From Agreia sp. PsM10 (GTDB taxonomy: Bacteria; Actinomycetota; Actinomycetes; Actinomycetales; Microbacteriaceae), in contig NZ_JARUXC010000003.1 in the NCBI RefSeq assembly GCF_030433855.1, positions 1-64,000 on the forward strand: a stretch of 64,000 nucleotides of DNA, in the 5' to 3' direction. A model generated the notes under the pieces. The model was not told the DNA's origin. It saw nothing but the letters and a program-made list of their open reading frames with translations, and did not search any database. How positions within the stretch are numbered: position 1 is the first letter of the stretch; every line of letters starts with the position of its first letter. Below, one piece after another: positions 1-10,404 of the stretch. The translations under genes and the position numbers were made by a program.

Positions 1-25
1 GTGGGAGAGTAGGACACCGCCGGAC
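1..25 (+). rRNA. 5S rRNA, 3' end only (partial)
   Basis: The first 25 bases match the conserved 3' strand of actinobacterial 5S rRNA (GTGGGAGAGTAGGACACCGC then CGGAC), which pairs with the missing 5' end. The rest of the rRNA operon lies outside the window. A strong hairpin follows directly, as expected at the end of an rrn operon. Confidence 0.85.
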
Positions 26-40
26 TCCTATTACACGAAT

Positions 41-66
41 GGCCACCCCACACCGGGGTGGCCATT
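41..66 (+). terminator. rRNA operon terminator hairpin
   Basis: A perfect 9-bp stem, GGCCACCCC (41–49) and GGGGTGGCC (55–63), encloses a 5-nt loop and is followed by ATTTCG. It lies 15 bp after the 5S rRNA end. Confidence 0.85.
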
Positions 67-219
67 TCGCGTTAACGAGCATCACCCCATACGGCGCGGT
101 TGCCTACAACCGTGTACCGTGTGCGAAGGACCCCACGACTCGTATCTCGAGCGTGTGCGCGTCATCCAACTACACAGCACTGAAGAGCACGCCGGACCAG
201 TCCGCGCGAGGAGATTTCC

Positions 220-1374
220 ATGACCGATTCATCTGACCGTGGTCCGCAGCGACCAGGACGACGCGACGACTCTCCTCGTCGGAACAGCGGTCCGCACTCC
301 GGCCGGCCGTCCAACTCGGAACGACCGAAGCGGCACGACGGTCCCGAGCGGTCTCAGCGCCCCGACCGTCCTGCCCGACCGGGCGGAGCCGCCGGTTCCG
401 ACCGTCCTGAGCGGCCGAACCGCGATGGAGACCGTCCGCAGCGTGACAGGCCCGTGCGCGGGGGGCGGCCGGACAGGGGTTCCGATCGCAAGCTCTGGAC
501 CAGCGGAGGCAAACCCGCACGCAACGACCGGGACGCGCGCGCCCGCGAAGTCGAGCTGAGCGAAGAGGAGAAGCAGGCTCGTGCGCTTCGCGCCGTCCGC
601 CCGCGCCACGACGATCCGGAGATCCCCGAAGGCGTGACAGCCCGCGATCTCGACAAGGGTGCTCGGAACGAGCTGAAGACCCTGAGCAAGGAGAACGCGG
701 AAGGCGTGGCCCAGCACCTGGCGATGGCCGCCCGGTTGATCGAGTCCGATCCTGAGCTCGCCCACCGGCACGCCATTTCGGCGGCCCGACGTGCAGGCCG
801 CATCGGCATCGTTCGCGAGACGCTGGCCATCACGGCCTACGCGACCGGTGACTTCGCGCTTGCCATCCGTGAACTGCGCACCTACCGGCGCATCTCCGGA
901 TCGAACGAGCAGCTCGCCCTCATGGTCGACAGCGAGCGAGGCGTCGGTCGTCCTGACAGGGCTCTCGAAGTGGGCAGGTCGGTCCAACGTTCAGAGCTGT
1001 CGTCGGCTGCGCAGGTCGCCGTTGCGATCGCCATGAGCGGTGCACGCCTCGACCTCGGCCAGACCGAGGCCGCCCTCGACGAGCTCGACATCCCCCAGCT
1101 GAACCCCGACGTCGCGTACTCCTACAGCGCCGACCTCTTCTCCGCCTACGCGGAAGTGCTCGAGGATCTGGGCAGGGTCGACGAGGCGGAATCCTGGCGT
1201 GACCGCGCTGCTCGGGCCGACGCCGCCCTCGGCGACGACGACGGCGACCTCATCGAGGTGTACGAAGAGGACATCGACGAGGGAGAGGTCGTCTTCGATT
1301 CCGTCGACGACGCCATCGCCGATTCGAGCGGGGGAGAGAGCGGCGATGAGCCTGTTCACCCGTCGGAGTCGTAG
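220..1374 (+). CDS. RG/D/P-rich N-terminus plus TPR-like helical protein
   Basis: 384 aa. ATG at 220 follows a GAGGAG ribosome site. Residues 1 to about 110 are low complexity and rich in R, G, D, P and S, with repeated RPDRP/RPERP-like units. Residues about 125–320 are alanine-rich and read as tandem helix pairs of TPR type (for example AISAARRAGRIGIVRETLAI). The C-terminus is strongly acidic. In related actinobacteria such proteins sit in the same place upstream of the HAD/TlyA genes and are annotated only as TPR-containing. The basic disordered tail suggests nucleic-acid or ribosome contact, which is inference. It is the first gene of the long operon and overlaps the next by 29 bp. Confidence 0.8.
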   Translation: MTDSSDRGPQRPGRRDDSPRRNSGPHSGRPSNSERPKRHDGPERSQRPDRPARPGGAAGSDRPERPNRDGDRPQRDRPVRGGRPDRGSDRKLWTSGGKPARNDRDARAREVELSEEEKQARALRAVRPRHDDPEIPEGVTARDLDKGARNELKTLSKENAEGVAQHLAMAARLIESDPELAHRHAISAARRAGRIGIVRETLAITAYATGDFALAIRELRTYRRISGSNEQLALMVDSERGVGRPDRALEVGRSVQRSELSSAAQVAVAIAMSGARLDLGQTEAALDELDIPQLNPDVAYSYSADLFSAYAEVLEDLGRVDEAESWRDRAARADAALGDDDGDLIEVYEEDIDEGEVVFDSVDDAIADSSGGESGDEPVHPSES

Positions 1375-2365
1375 CGTGGTGACCCCTCTGGACGGAGTGG
1401 ATGCTGTCCTCGCAGACCTCGACGGCGTCGTGTATCAGGGTCCTAACGCCATTCCCTTCGCCGTCGAGTCCCTCACCAGGGTTGCCGCCGCGGGCACGCG
1501 GATCGGCTACATCACCAACAACGCGTCCAGGACCGACCGCCAGGTTGCAGAGCACCTGTCGAGCTTCGGTCTCGACGTCGCGGCGAGCGATGTGGTCACC
1601 AGTCCTCAGGCGGCCGTGCGGCTCCTGGCGGATCTTGTGCCGCCGGGCTCCCTGATCCTCGTGGTCGGCGGCGACGGCCTCGTCGACGAACTGGGCAAGG
1701 CCGGGTTCCGGGTGACGCGAGAATCCGCAGACGAGCCGGCCGCCGTCATCCAGGGTTTTTCGCCCGAGGTCGGCTGGAAGCAGCTCGCCGAAGCCAGTTT
1801 CGCCCTTCATCGCGGCATTCCCTGGGTGGCGACGAACACGGACTGGACCATCCCTGTGGCCGGGGGCATCGCCCCGGGCAACGGCACCCTCGTCTCGGCC
1901 GTTCACACGGCCGTGGGGCGCCTTCCCGTGGTCGCGGGAAAGCCCGAGGTCGCGATCTTCGAGGAGGCTCGGCGTCGTTTCGGAGCGTCGTCGCCGCTGT
2001 TCGTCGGCGACCGGCTCGACACCGACATCCTGGGTGCGAATCGGGCAGGAATGCCGGTGGCCCACGTGTTGACCGGCGTCGACACGGCGAAGCAGTTGCT
2101 GTCGGCGAAGCCCGACGAGCGTCCCCAGTTCATCCTCGACGACCTGCGCGGACTGTTCGAGCCGTACCCGGCGACCACGTTCTCCAAGGACTCGTCGACC
2201 GCGACGGTGGGCGCCGCGACGGTGCGGATCCGCGGCAACGACGTCGTGATCGCATCGGCCGGAGACAACCGCACCGACCTGCTGAGGGCCGCATGCGCGG
2301 TCATCTGGACATCGGGCCGCGCGATCTACGGACTGCAGGTGCCGGAGGAGCTCTACGCGGGCTGA
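1346..2365 (+). CDS. HAD superfamily IIA phosphatase (NagD/PGP-like)
   Basis: 339 aa. A HAD hydrolase with motif I DLDGVVY near residue 22, motif II ITNNAS, and motif IV GDRLDTDILGA near residue 220. The architecture is that of the NagD/p-nitrophenylphosphatase/phosphoglycolate phosphatase family, which dephosphorylate small metabolites, often as metabolite repair. Its C-terminal 60 or so residues are outside the usual HAD core. ATG 1346 follows GGGGGAGAG and lies inside the end of the upstream gene; GTG 1376, just after that gene's stop, is an in-frame alternative. The exact substrate cannot be read from the sequence. Confidence 0.88.
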   Translation: MSLFTRRSRSVVTPLDGVDAVLADLDGVVYQGPNAIPFAVESLTRVAAAGTRIGYITNNASRTDRQVAEHLSSFGLDVAASDVVTSPQAAVRLLADLVPPGSLILVVGGDGLVDELGKAGFRVTRESADEPAAVIQGFSPEVGWKQLAEASFALHRGIPWVATNTDWTIPVAGGIAPGNGTLVSAVHTAVGRLPVVAGKPEVAIFEEARRRFGASSPLFVGDRLDTDILGANRAGMPVAHVLTGVDTAKQLLSAKPDERPQFILDDLRGLFEPYPATTFSKDSSTATVGAATVRIRGNDVVIASAGDNRTDLLRAACAVIWTSGRAIYGLQVPEELYAG

Positions 2366-2393
2366 GGCGAATCGCGGCGGTACTCTAGAACCT

Positions 2394-2549
2394 GTGACTG
2401 ACACCGACCCCGAGACGTCGAACGCTCTTCTCTCCCGCCTCCGCGTGATCGAAGAGCAGCCCCTCGACGCCAGAGCCGAGGCCTACGTGCAGCTGCACGA
2501 TGCGTTGCGCGTGCGGCTCGAGGGCGGGGACGCCCTTGTCGATGACTGA
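2394..2549 (+). CDS. small conserved-context protein upstream of tlyA
   Basis: A 51-aa open frame from GTG 2394 to TGA 2549 encodes an acidic, mostly helical peptide (TDPETSNALLSRLRVIEEQP...). It ends in the ATGACTGA that also starts tlyA, an 8-bp overlap typical of translational coupling. A TACTCTAGAA-like -10 sits just before the GTG, so a leaderless transcript is possible. Short proteins in this position are common in actinobacteria. Function is unknown. Confidence 0.65.
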   Translation: MTDTDPETSNALLSRLRVIEEQPLDARAEAYVQLHDALRVRLEGGDALVDD

Positions 2550-3345
2550 GTCTCGACTCGACGCCGCTCTGGCCGCGATGGGCCTGGCCCGAAGCCGTAC
2601 TCACGCGGCCCAGCTCATTGCAGATGGGCTCGTGCGCGTCGACGGGGTCGGCCAGGTGAAGCCGTCGTTCCGTGTGGCCGAGGGGCAGGCGCTGACCGTC
2701 GACGGCGACGACGGCTACGTGAGCAGGGCGGCGGGCAAGCTGGTGGCGGCACTGGATGCCTTCCCCGACGTGGTCGTGCAGGGTCGCCTCGCGCTCGACG
2801 CGGGTGCCTCGACGGGCGGGTTCACCCAGGTGCTGCTCGAGCGCGGCGCACGCCAGGTGATCGCGCTCGATGTGGGACACGGCCAGCTCGCACGGGTGGT
2901 CGCCGACGATCCGCGGGTGCGGGTGGTCGAGGGGTTCAACGTTCGATTCGCCACGCCCGAGACGCTCGGTGCGGCCGCGCGGGTCGACGAGTCGCCGTCG
3001 CTCGTCGTCGGGGATCTGTCGTTCATCTCGCTGGCAACGGTTCTTCCGGCGCTCCAGTCCGTGGCGACGCCGGATGCGGACTTCGTGCTGCTCGTCAAAC
3101 CTCAGTTCGAGGTCGGGCGCACGGGCATCAAAGAGGGCATCGTGAAGAATGCCGGGCTTCGCGGCGAGGCCGTGGCGAGCGTTCTGTGGAGCGCCTTCGA
3201 CCTGGGGCTGGGCACGGCGGGCATCACGTCCTCCCCAGTCATCGGTGCCGCCGGAAACAAGGAGTACCTGATCTGGCTGAGCGCGGTTGTCGGAGGCAAT
3301 CCGACAGAATGGTTGGATCGCGTGACCAGAATGACGGGAGTCTGA
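2542..3345 (+). CDS. tlyA: TlyA family rRNA (cytidine-2'-O)-methyltransferase
   Basis: 267 aa. An N-terminal S4 RNA-binding domain (residues 1–65, SRLDAALAAMGLARSRTHAA) precedes an FtsJ/RrmJ-like SAM methyltransferase with LDAGASTGGFTQVLLERGA (about 85–105), GDLSFISL (about 155) and KPQFEVG (about 186). In mycobacteria TlyA 2'-O-methylates a cytidine in 16S and 23S rRNA, affecting capreomycin sensitivity. Start at ATG 2542 overlaps the upstream small gene, and nadK starts 2 bp after its stop, so the genes are probably co-transcribed. The family assignment is firm; the modified bases are inferred by homology. Confidence 0.95.
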   Translation: MTESRLDAALAAMGLARSRTHAAQLIADGLVRVDGVGQVKPSFRVAEGQALTVDGDDGYVSRAAGKLVAALDAFPDVVVQGRLALDAGASTGGFTQVLLERGARQVIALDVGHGQLARVVADDPRVRVVEGFNVRFATPETLGAAARVDESPSLVVGDLSFISLATVLPALQSVATPDADFVLLVKPQFEVGRTGIKEGIVKNAGLRGEAVASVLWSAFDLGLGTAGITSSPVIGAAGNKEYLIWLSAVVGGNPTEWLDRVTRMTGV

Positions 3346-3347
3346 GA

Positions 3348-4262
3348 ATGGTGAACCAGCGCAACATCCTCGTGGTGCTGCACACGGGCCGCCAGGATTC
3401 CGTCGACGCAGCGGTGCGGGTCTGTGCCCAGTTGCACGACGCCGGCGTGACCGCGGTGATCGCGCCCCAAGAGACCGACGACGTCGGCGCATACCCCGAG
3501 CAGCTCGCCGGCATGCCGGTTCTGGGTGTCGACGTCGACATGGCCGATCTCGAACTCGTGATCGTGCTCGGCGGCGACGGCACGATTCTGCGTGCCGCCG
3601 AGCTGGTGCGCGGTTCGGCAGTTCCGCTGCTCGGCGTCAACCTGGGCCACGTGGGCTTCCTGGCCGAGAGCGAACGCGAAGACCTCACCGAGACGGTGCG
3701 TCGAGCGCTGGCCCGCGACTACCACGTCGAGGAGCGCATGACTCTCTCCGTGCGGGTGAAGGTCGACTCCGAGGTGGTCTATGAGACCTGGGCGCTCAAC
3801 GAGGCGACGGTCGAGAAGGCCAGTCGCGAACGCATGCTCGAGGTCGTGATGGAGGTCGATGGCCGGCCGATATCCAGTTTCGGCTGCGACGGAGTGGTCA
3901 TGTCGACGCCCACCGGTTCGACCGCATACGCGTTCTCAGCCGGCGGTCCCATCGTCTGGCCCAGCCTCGATGCTCTGCTGATGGTTCCGCTCAGCCCCCA
4001 TGCGCTCTTCGCCCGCCCGCTCGTCGTCAGTCCCGACTCCGCGCTGGCGGTCGAGGTCCTTCCCCGAACGCAGGGCACAGGAGTGCTCTGGTGCGACGGG
4101 CGACGCACCCACGATCTCCCGCTGGGAGCACGGGTCGTCGTGCGTCGTTCGCCGACCCCTGTGAGGCTCGCGCGGCTTCACCTAGGCCCGTTCTCAGACC
4201 GACTCGTGGGCAAGTTCAATCTGCCCGTCACCGGATGGCGAGGCCCGACGACCCGTGATTAA
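3348..4262 (+). CDS. nadK: NAD kinase
   Basis: 304 aa. Phosphorylates NAD+ to NADP+ in the cytosol. Diagnostic motifs are the diphosphate-binding GGDGTILRAAEL (about 75–86), NLGHVGFLAE (about 95–105), the NE/D motif LNEATVEKAS (about 150) and the glycine-rich STPTGSTAYAFSAGGPI (about 185–201). Length is normal for the family. ATG 3348 is 2 bp after the tlyA stop. The 3' end overlaps recN by 8 bp. Confidence 0.97.
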   Translation: MVNQRNILVVLHTGRQDSVDAAVRVCAQLHDAGVTAVIAPQETDDVGAYPEQLAGMPVLGVDVDMADLELVIVLGGDGTILRAAELVRGSAVPLLGVNLGHVGFLAESEREDLTETVRRALARDYHVEERMTLSVRVKVDSEVVYETWALNEATVEKASRERMLEVVMEVDGRPISSFGCDGVVMSTPTGSTAYAFSAGGPIVWPSLDALLMVPLSPHALFARPLVVSPDSALAVEVLPRTQGTGVLWCDGRRTHDLPLGARVVVRRSPTPVRLARLHLGPFSDRLVGKFNLPVTGWRGPTTRD

Positions 4263-5961
4263 CGAAATCTCCATCCGCGACCTCGGTGTCATCGACGACG
4301 CGGTTCTTCCGCTCGGTGCGGGCTTCACGGCCGTCACGGGGGAGACCGGTGCCGGCAAGACGATGGTCGTTCAGGCGCTCGGCCTCGTGCTCGGCGCCCG
4401 GGCGGACTCGGGAACGGTGCGCAGCGGCAGCAGACAGGCCTCCGTCGAGGGTCGGTGGATCGTTCCCGCGACCGGCGAGATCGCGACGCGTGTGCAGGAT
4501 GCCGGGGGAGACCTCGATCCACAGGGTGACGACACGGCGGAGCTCATCCTGCTGCGCACCGTGTCGAGCGAGGGTCGCAGCCGAGCCGTCGTCGGCGGCC
4601 GCGGAGCGCCCGCCAGCCTGCTCGCCGAGCTCGGCGAGCACCTCATCGTGGTGCACGGGCAATCCGACCAGATGCGTCTCACCTCGTCGACCGAGCAGCG
4701 GTCGGCCCTCGACCGTTTCGCCGGAGAGCCGCTGGCCCGCATCGCGGAGCAGTATTCCGCGGTCTTCGGCCAGGCTCGCGCCGCTCGGGCCGAGCTCGCC
4801 CGCCTCATCGACGAGCGCGACGAGCGTGCACGAGAGGCCGAGGGGCTGAGGGTCGCCCTCGGCGAGATCGACGAGGTCGGGCCGATCGAGGGTGAAGACC
4901 TGGAACTCGCGGAGAGGGCGGAGAAGCTCACGAACCTCGAGGATCTCCGGCTGGCCGCAGAGGAATCGCGCGACCTGGTCTCGAGCGAAGCACTCGACTC
5001 CCACCCCGACATCATCGGGCTGCTCGACAGCGCGCGGCGCCAGCTCGAGCGGGTCGCGCCGCACGATGCCGCCCTTCAGCCCATCGTCGAGTCCCTCGCC
5101 AGCGCGGGATTCCTCGTCGCAGAGGTGTCGACCCAGCTGTCGAGCTACATCGCCTCGCTCGACTCCGACGGGGCGGCCGAACTCGACTCGATCCAGCAGC
5201 GGCGGGCCTCGCTGGCGGTGCTCGCCCGCAAGTACGGCCCCGAGCTCGGCGACGTCATCCGTTTCGGCGAAGCCGCCGGGCCGAGGCTGCTCGAACTCGA
5301 CAACGATTCCGACCGCATCGAGCAGCTCAGGGCCGAACTCGACGACCTCGACACCCGGTCGACCGAACTGGCGGCCCAGCTCACCGCGGCACGAACCGAG
5401 GCGGCCGCCATCCTGTCGGCGAGGGTGACCGACGAGCTCGCCGCGCTGGCCATGCCGACGGCGCGCTTCGTCATCGAGGTGACCGCCCGCGACGAGCTCA
5501 CCGCCTCCGGGGCCGACTCGGTCACCTTCCTGCTCCAGCCCCATGGCGGCAGCACTCCTCGATCCCTGGCGAAGGGCGCGTCCGGCGGAGAGCTCTCGCG
5601 CGTGATGCTCGCCATCGAGGTGGTGCTCGCCGCCACAGACCCGGTGCCCACCTTCGTGTTCGACGAGGTCGACGCCGGCATCGGCGGGGCGGCCGCCATC
5701 GAGATCGGAAGACGACTCGCCCTGCTGGCGAAGACGTCGCAGGTCATCGTCGTGACCCACCTCGCGCAGGTCGCGGCGTTCGCCACGAACCACCTGACCG
5801 TCGTCAAGGATTCGTCGGGGGCGGTGACCGCGTCGAGCGTCACGCAGCTCGACGGCGATGCCCGGGCGGCCGAGATGGCCCGGCTTCTCTCCGGACTGCC
5901 CGATTCGAAGAGCGGCCTCGAACACGCCCGCGAGCTGCTCGATCTTGCGGCTGCCGGGTAG
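4255..5961 (+). CDS. recN: DNA repair protein RecN
   Basis: 568 aa, full length. An SMC-like ATPase acting in double-strand-break repair. Walker A GETGAGKT lies at residues 29–36, long coiled-coil stretches fill the middle (about 170–400), and the ABC signature ASGGELSRVML (about 441) is followed by Walker B FVFDEVDAGIGG (about 466–478) and the VVTHLAQVAA switch. GTG 4255 overlaps the nadK stop by 8 bp. The tlyA–nadK–recN order is typical of Actinobacteria. Confidence 0.97.
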   Translation: MINEISIRDLGVIDDAVLPLGAGFTAVTGETGAGKTMVVQALGLVLGARADSGTVRSGSRQASVEGRWIVPATGEIATRVQDAGGDLDPQGDDTAELILLRTVSSEGRSRAVVGGRGAPASLLAELGEHLIVVHGQSDQMRLTSSTEQRSALDRFAGEPLARIAEQYSAVFGQARAARAELARLIDERDERAREAEGLRVALGEIDEVGPIEGEDLELAERAEKLTNLEDLRLAAEESRDLVSSEALDSHPDIIGLLDSARRQLERVAPHDAALQPIVESLASAGFLVAEVSTQLSSYIASLDSDGAAELDSIQQRRASLAVLARKYGPELGDVIRFGEAAGPRLLELDNDSDRIEQLRAELDDLDTRSTELAAQLTAARTEAAAILSARVTDELAALAMPTARFVIEVTARDELTASGADSVTFLLQPHGGSTPRSLAKGASGGELSRVMLAIEVVLAATDPVPTFVFDEVDAGIGGAAAIEIGRRLALLAKTSQVIVVTHLAQVAAFATNHLTVVKDSSGAVTASSVTQLDGDARAAEMARLLSGLPDSKSGLEHARELLDLAAAG

Positions 5962-6037
5962 TACGGCTCGTTCGGCGCGCCCGCCGAGCGAGATCCACGG
6001 GGCTCACCGCCCGCAGCGACTGTTAGGATGAAACTCC

Positions 6038-7835
<1,798 letters not shown>

Positions 7836-7843
<8 letters not shown>

Positions 7844-8498
7844 CCAGCAGCCCGAGCAGGTGCAGGGTCTGCTGGCCGATGACCGCGTCGACCTGCCGAT
7901 CGTGTCGAGCGACGTCGTCTTCCAGGGCAAGATCTGGGATGTGCGACGGGAGACCTTCGACTACAACGGTCAGCAGATCACCCGCGAATTCGTCGACCAC
8001 ACGGGAGCGGTCTCCGTTCTCGCGGTCGACGACGAGGAACGCGTGCTGCTGATCAAGCAGTACAGGCACCCCATCCGTGCCCGCGAGTGGGAGATCCCCG
8101 CGGGTCTGCTCGACGTCGCAGACGAGGATCCCCTTGAGGCCGCCAAGCGCGAGCTGGCCGAGGAGGTCGACCTGGCCGCCGCGTCGTGGAGCGTTCTCTC
8201 CGACTACGTGACGACGCCCGGTGGAAACAACGAGGCGATCCGCGTGTATCTCGCGAGAGACCTCACCGAGACCGATGCCTTCGCTCGTGAAGACGAGGAG
8301 GCCGACATCGAGAAGCGCTGGGTGCCGCTCGACGAGGCGCTCGATGCCGTCGTCGCGCGGCGCATCCAGAACCCGTCTCTGGTGGTGGCCGTCTACGCGG
8401 CGGCGATCTCGCGATCGCGCGGCTGGTCCACCCTGGGTGCGGCCGACGCGCCGTGGCCCCAGCGCGACGTGCTGCGCAGCTCCCGCCGGCCCTCATAG
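7836..8498 (+). CDS. Nudix hydrolase, ADP-ribose pyrophosphatase type
   Basis: 220 aa. The Nudix box is seen at about residues 89–113 ([19 protein letters not shown], then AEEVDL), with the six-residue G-to-E spacing common in ADPRases. Upstream [10 protein letters not shown] and downstream [13 protein letters not shown] are typical of ADP-ribose pyrophosphatases, which hydrolyse ADP-ribose to AMP and ribose 5-phosphate. GTG 7836 overlaps the pyrG stop; xerD begins 3 bp after the stop. Substrate is inferred from the family. Confidence 0.9.
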
Positions 8499-8501
8499 CC
8501 C

Positions 8502-9428
8502 ATGGCGCTCGAGCCGCAGGTGCACGACTATCTGCGCCACCTCACGATCGAGCGCGGCCTGTCGACGAACACGCTCGCCGCGTACTCGCGCGACCTGAGA
8601 CGGTACACCGAGTGGCTCGAGGCCCAGGGCGTATCGGATGCGCGGCTCATCACGGCGGCGCAGATCGGCCGGTTCGCGGGATCGCTGCGCACCGTCGACA
8701 CGGGTGACGACGCGCCTTCCGAGCCGCTCGCCGCGTCGAGTGTGGCGCGCATCCTGTCGTCCGTGCGGGGATTCCACCGGCACTTGGCCGACGAGGGCGC
8801 GGTCGATTCGGACCCGGCCCGAGAGGTCAAGCCGCCGAAGCTCGCCAGCAGGCTCCCGAAGGCCATCACCATCGATCAGATGACCACCCTGCTCGGCGCC
8901 GTCACCGGCGACGATGTGCTCGCGTTGCGCGATCGCGCTCTGCTCGAGATGCTCTATGCGACCGGCGCGCGGGTGTCGGAGGCCGTCGGACTCAACGTCG
9001 ACGATGTCATGGACGACAACGAGATCGTGCGCCTCGTGGGCAAGGGCAGCAAGCAGAGGGTCGTTCCGGTGGGCAGCTACGCCCGCGAGGCCGTGGATGC
9101 CTACCTCGTGCGGGCGCGTCCGGCGCTGTCCGCTCGTGGTCGGGCCACACCCGGGCTCTTCCTCGGCCAGCGCGGGCAGCGTCTGTCGAGGCAGGGAGCC
9201 TGGCTCGTGATCCAGTCGGTGGCGCGCCGTGCTGGGCTCGAGGCGCACGTGTCGCCGCACACCTTCCGGCACTCGTTCGCAACCCATCTGTTGCAAGGGG
9301 GCGCCGACGTTCGTGTGGTGCAAGACCTTCTCGGCCACTCCTCGGTAGCGACCACGCAGCTGTACACGCTGGTCACCGCCGACACGCTCCGCGACATGTA
9401 CGTGACAGCTCATCCTCGGGCGCGCTGA
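8502..9428 (+). CDS. xerD: tyrosine recombinase XerD
   Basis: 308 aa. A site-specific recombinase that with XerC resolves chromosome dimers at dif. An N-terminal SAM-like core-binding domain (VHDYLRHLTIERGLSTNTLAAYSRDL) precedes the catalytic domain, with Arg in YATGARVSE (about 157), HTFRHSFATHLL (about 252), LLGHSSVATTQLY and the nucleophilic Tyr (about 287). The context (xerD, parA, scpA, scpB) is the conserved actinobacterial chromosome-maintenance cluster, so this is the housekeeping recombinase and not a mobile-element integrase. Confidence 0.95.
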   Translation: MALEPQVHDYLRHLTIERGLSTNTLAAYSRDLRRYTEWLEAQGVSDARLITAAQIGRFAGSLRTVDTGDDAPSEPLAASSVARILSSVRGFHRHLADEGAVDSDPAREVKPPKLASRLPKAITIDQMTTLLGAVTGDDVLALRDRALLEMLYATGARVSEAVGLNVDDVMDDNEIVRLVGKGSKQRVVPVGSYAREAVDAYLVRARPALSARGRATPGLFLGQRGQRLSRQGAWLVIQSVARRAGLEAHVSPHTFRHSFATHLLQGGADVRVVQDLLGHSSVATTQLYTLVTADTLRDMYVTAHPRAR

Positions 9429-9513
9429 GTCGCCTACGCGGCCCGGTGCTGCGGGGCCGGTACAGTTGAGTTCGTTCCGGTGACAGTTGCCGGGAGGAAT
9501 GGGAGCAGCGTTC

Positions 9514-10404
9514 GTGGCGGGCACTAAGAACACCGGTCGGTCCGAGCTTCCGGGACTCGAGACACCGAAGTTCGGTCCCACAGGGCGCCCGCTTCGGGAA
9601 TTCCCCGATCCGGCACCCCTGAAGTCGCACGGTCCGGCGCGCATCATCTCGCTCTGCAACCAGAAGGGTGGCGTCGGCAAGACGACCACCACCATCAACC
9701 TCGGCGCCACGCTCGCCGGCTACGGCCGCCGGGTGCTCGCCATCGACTTCGATCCGCAGGGCGCCCTCTCCGCCGGACTCAACGTGAACACGCACGACGC
9801 GCTGACGATCTACGACCTGCTCCTGGGCAGCGCGAAGGATCCGTCGGCCGCCATCCAGCACACCTCGGTCGAGGGCCTCGACGTGATCCCCGCCAACATC
9901 GACCTGTCGGCCGCCGAGGTGCATCTCGTCAATGAGGTGGCCCGCGAGACGATCCTTGCCCGCGTGCTCCGCAAGGTCAGCGCCGACTACGACGTCATTC
10001 TCATCGACTGCCAGCCGTCGCTCGGGCTGCTCACCATCAATGCCCTCACGGCCAGCCACGGAGTGTTCATTCCCCTCGAGTGCGAGTTCTTCGCGCTGCG
10101 CGGCGTCGCACTTCTCGTCGAGACGATCGACAAGGTGCGCGACAGGCTCAATCCGGCCATCGAGCTCGACGGCATCCTCGCCACGATGTACGACCCGAGA
10201 ACGCTTCACTCCCGCGAGGTCCTCGAGCGGGTCGTGGATGCGTTCGGCGACGCCGTGCTCGAAACGGTCATCGGGCGCACGGTCAAGTTCCCCGACGCGT
10301 CGGTCGCCGGACGCCCCATCACCCAGTTCGCGCCGGAGCATTCGGCGGCGAAGGCCTACAAGCAGCTCGCCCGAGAACTGGTCGCGCGTGGCGCGGTCGC
10401 CTAG
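9514..10404 (+). CDS. parA: ParA family ATPase (Soj-like, orphan)
   Basis: About 296 aa from GTG 9514, which is preceded by GGGAG at suitable spacing; ATG 9499 in frame is an alternative but has almost no room after its ribosome site. The deviant Walker A is CNQKGGVGKTTTTINLG, followed by VLAIDFDPQGALS and VILIDCQPSLGLLT. An N-terminal extension of about 45 residues precedes the ATPase. No parB follows; scpA overlaps instead. ParA-scpA-scpB linkage is usual here, suggesting a role in nucleoid organisation distinct from the oriC ParAB pair. The last point is inference. Confidence 0.93.
   Translation: MAGTKNTGRSELPGLETPKFGPTGRPLREFPDPAPLKSHGPARIISLCNQKGGVGKTTTTINLGATLAGYGRRVLAIDFDPQGALSAGLNVNTHDALTIYDLLLGSAKDPSAAIQHTSVEGLDVIPANIDLSAAEVHLVNEVARETILARVLRKVSADYDVILIDCQPSLGLLTINALTASHGVFIPLECEFFALRGVALLVETIDKVRDRLNPAIELDGILATMYDPRTLHSREVLERVVDAFGDAVLETVIGRTVKFPDASVAGRPITQFAPEHSAAKAYKQLARELVARGAVA

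Noticed and set aside
4228-5925. A 565-codon minus-strand frame opposite recN
   Set aside because: Shadow of recN with no motifs.
8502-9428. XerD as an integrase of a mobile element
   Set aside because: It sits in the conserved xerD–parA–scpAB cluster, far from the tRNA island, and is a housekeeping recombinase.
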